The notes beneath the pieces are model-generated. The model ran no database searches. It was not told the origin of the DNA and saw only the letters and a list, made by a program, of their open reading frames with translations. Positions 62,996 to 64,000 of a stretch of DNA of 64,000 bases are shown in pieces. The DNA comes from JBBRVW01 sp963784645. Its GTDB lineage: Bacteria; Actinomycetota; Actinomycetes; JACCUZ01. Both the position numbers and the translations under genes were made by a program. The DNA is taken from positions 310,001 through 374,000 of the forward strand of contig CAWARY010000020.1 of the NCBI GenBank assembly GCA_963784645.1, written 5' to 3'. Numbering within the stretch: the stretch's first letter is position 1; each line of letters begins with the position of its first letter.

Positions 62996-64000
62996 GTGGC
63001 CCGGCCGCGCCCGACCATCCACGACGTCGCCGCACGGGCGGGGGTGTCGAAGTCGCTGGTCTCCCTCGCCATGCGCGGATCGCCCAAGGTGGGCGACGCC
63101 AGCCGGGCGGCGATCTCGGCGGCCGCCGCCGAGCTCGGGTACCGCCCGAACGCGGCCGCGCGCAGCCTGGCCGACCGCCGGAGCCGCACCGTGGGCGTCC
63201 TGGTCCTCGACCTGCACAACCCGGTGTTCGCGGAGATCCTCGACGGCGTCCACTCACAGGTGCGTGAGCGCGGCTACAGCACGGTCCTGGTCACCGGCGG
63301 CTCGGACCCGCAGCTCGAGCGGGCCGAGCTCGACAAGCTGCTCGAGCTCCAGGTCGAGGGCCTCATCCTGATCTCGCACCGCCTGACCGCGGCCGCCCTG
63401 CGGTCCCTCGCCATGGAGGTCCCGACCGTCGTCATCACGCGCCGGGACATCACCGGGCCCCGCATCGACACGGTCAGCAACGACGACCTGGCCGGCGCGA
63501 CGATGGCCGTGGAGCACCTCCTCGGCCTGGGGCACCGTCGGGTCACCCATCTGTCCGGGGGCGACAACCCGGTCTCGAAGGACCGATGCCGCGGATACCT
63601 CGCCGCCATGTCCGCAGCCGGACTCGGCCGTCGCGCGCACGTCGTCGAAGGGAGCCTGACCGACGCGGGCGGGTACGCGGCGGCCAACGAGGCGCTGAGC
63701 GTGGCCCGCCCGCCCACTGCGCTGTTCGTCGCCAATGACCTGGCGGCGCTCGGCGCCGTCGCAGCGGTCCAGGACCGTGACCTGACGGTGCCGGCGGACG
63801 TGTCGGTCGTCGGCTACGACGGGATCGGGATCGGCGCGCTGCGCACGCTCAGCCTGACCACCGTGGCCCAGCCGCTGGCCGACATGGGGGCGCTGGCGGC
63901 GCGGCGGCTCTTCGAGCGGATCACCCGCCCCCAGAGCCGGACGAAGCACGTCAGGGTCGACGCCCGGCTCGCCGTCCGCGGGTCGACGGGACCTCCCCCC
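62996..64000 (+). CDS. LacI-family transcriptional regulator (3' end cut by the window)
   Basis: The frame is open for 335 codons to the window edge, and a stop was not reached. The GTG start lies 5 bp after the dehydrogenase stop. The helix-turn-helix TIHDVAARAGVSKSLVSLAM is followed by the hinge helix (RPNAAARSLADRRS) and a periplasmic-binding-protein-like sensor: TVGVLVLDLHNPVFAEILDG, PTALFVANDLAALGAVAAVQ, VSVVGYDGIGIGAL and LTTVAQPLADMGALAARRLF. The length shown is nearly that of a whole LacI protein. It is expected to bind the palindrome at 61898-61911 and respond to an inositol-derived ligand. Confidence 0.9.
   Translation, partial: MARPRPTIHDVAARAGVSKSLVSLAMRGSPKVGDASRAAISAAAAELGYRPNAAARSLADRRSRTVGVLVLDLHNPVFAEILDGVHSQVRERGYSTVLVTGGSDPQLERAELDKLLELQVEGLILISHRLTAAALRSLAMEVPTVVITRRDITGPRIDTVSNDDLAGATMAVEHLLGLGHRRVTHLSGGDNPVSKDRCRGYLAAMSAAGLGRRAHVVEGSLTDAGGYAAANEALSVARPPTALFVANDLAALGAVAAVQDRDLTVPADVSVVGYDGIGIGALRTLSLTTVAQPLADMGALAARRLFERITRPQSRTKHVRVDARLAVRGSTGPPP

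Overview
The window is 64 kb of very GC-rich, gene-dense DNA with many GTG starts and many 1-nt or 4-nt stop/start overlaps. Together with the gene content (ROK glucokinase next to SRPBCC proteins and an acyl-CoA ligase, a PimB-like mannosyltransferase, NlpC/P60, actinobacterial-type Tad pilus genes, an actinobacterial iol cluster) this points to an actinomycete, possibly Nocardioidaceae or a neighbouring family; the family is a guess. No rRNA, tRNA, CRISPR array, insertion sequence or phage gene was seen.

Layout. 0-3.2 kb: the end of a TIGR00300-type gene, a secreted PPC-like protein and an EEP-family phosphoesterase. 3.2-11.8 kb: four TadE/TadG-like gene pairs (called A, B, C, D here) on alternating strands. 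11.8-17 kb: a housekeeping block of glucokinase, a CxxC protein, SRPBCC proteins, a zinc ribbon protein and a fatty-acid CoA ligase, with a vapBC toxin-antitoxin pair set into it. 17-19.3 kb: a two-gene ABC exporter. 19.5-31.3 kb: the Tad/Flp pilus machine (CpaB, CpaE-like ATPase, TadA, a von Willebrand A-TadB fusion, TadC, a receiver-GAF protein), a RecA/DnaB-like ATPase, a histidine kinase with a LuxR-type response regulator, and two Flp pilin genes. 31.3-46.6 kb: a glycan island with two large membrane proteins, a CDP-6-deoxy/3-deoxy-sugar pathway with a TPP-dependent YerE-like enzyme, NeuB, two methyltransferases, a GtrB/GtrA-type module and a GT4 mannosyltransferase. 46.7-48.8 kb: a third Flp pilin, a secreted PKD-like protein and a lipoprotein. 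48.8-55 kb: two membrane metalloproteases, an NlpC/P60 hydrolase, a NYN protein and small zinc-binding proteins. 55.2-64 kb: an inositol catabolic operon (iolE-iolC-aldolase-iolB-oxidoreductase-iolD) divergent from a second oxidoreductase and a LacI-type regulator cut by the window end.

How it fits together. The Tad genes would build a Flp pilus. The TadE/TadG pairs look like minor pilin or surface-exposed components of it. The glycan island starts 33 bp after a pilin gene and ends just before another, which makes pilin or pilus glycosylation a reasonable hypothesis. The sugar genes contain most of a route to a branched CDP-3,6-dideoxyhexose of the yersiniose type.

Caution. At least fourteen genes are interrupted by one or more single-base indels, densest at 5.3-7.4 kb and 19.6-23.7 kb. 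In nearly all cases the intact protein can be read by switching frame, and start/stop overlaps with neighbours are preserved. I read most of these as sequence errors rather than gene decay, and annotate the gene spans accordingly.
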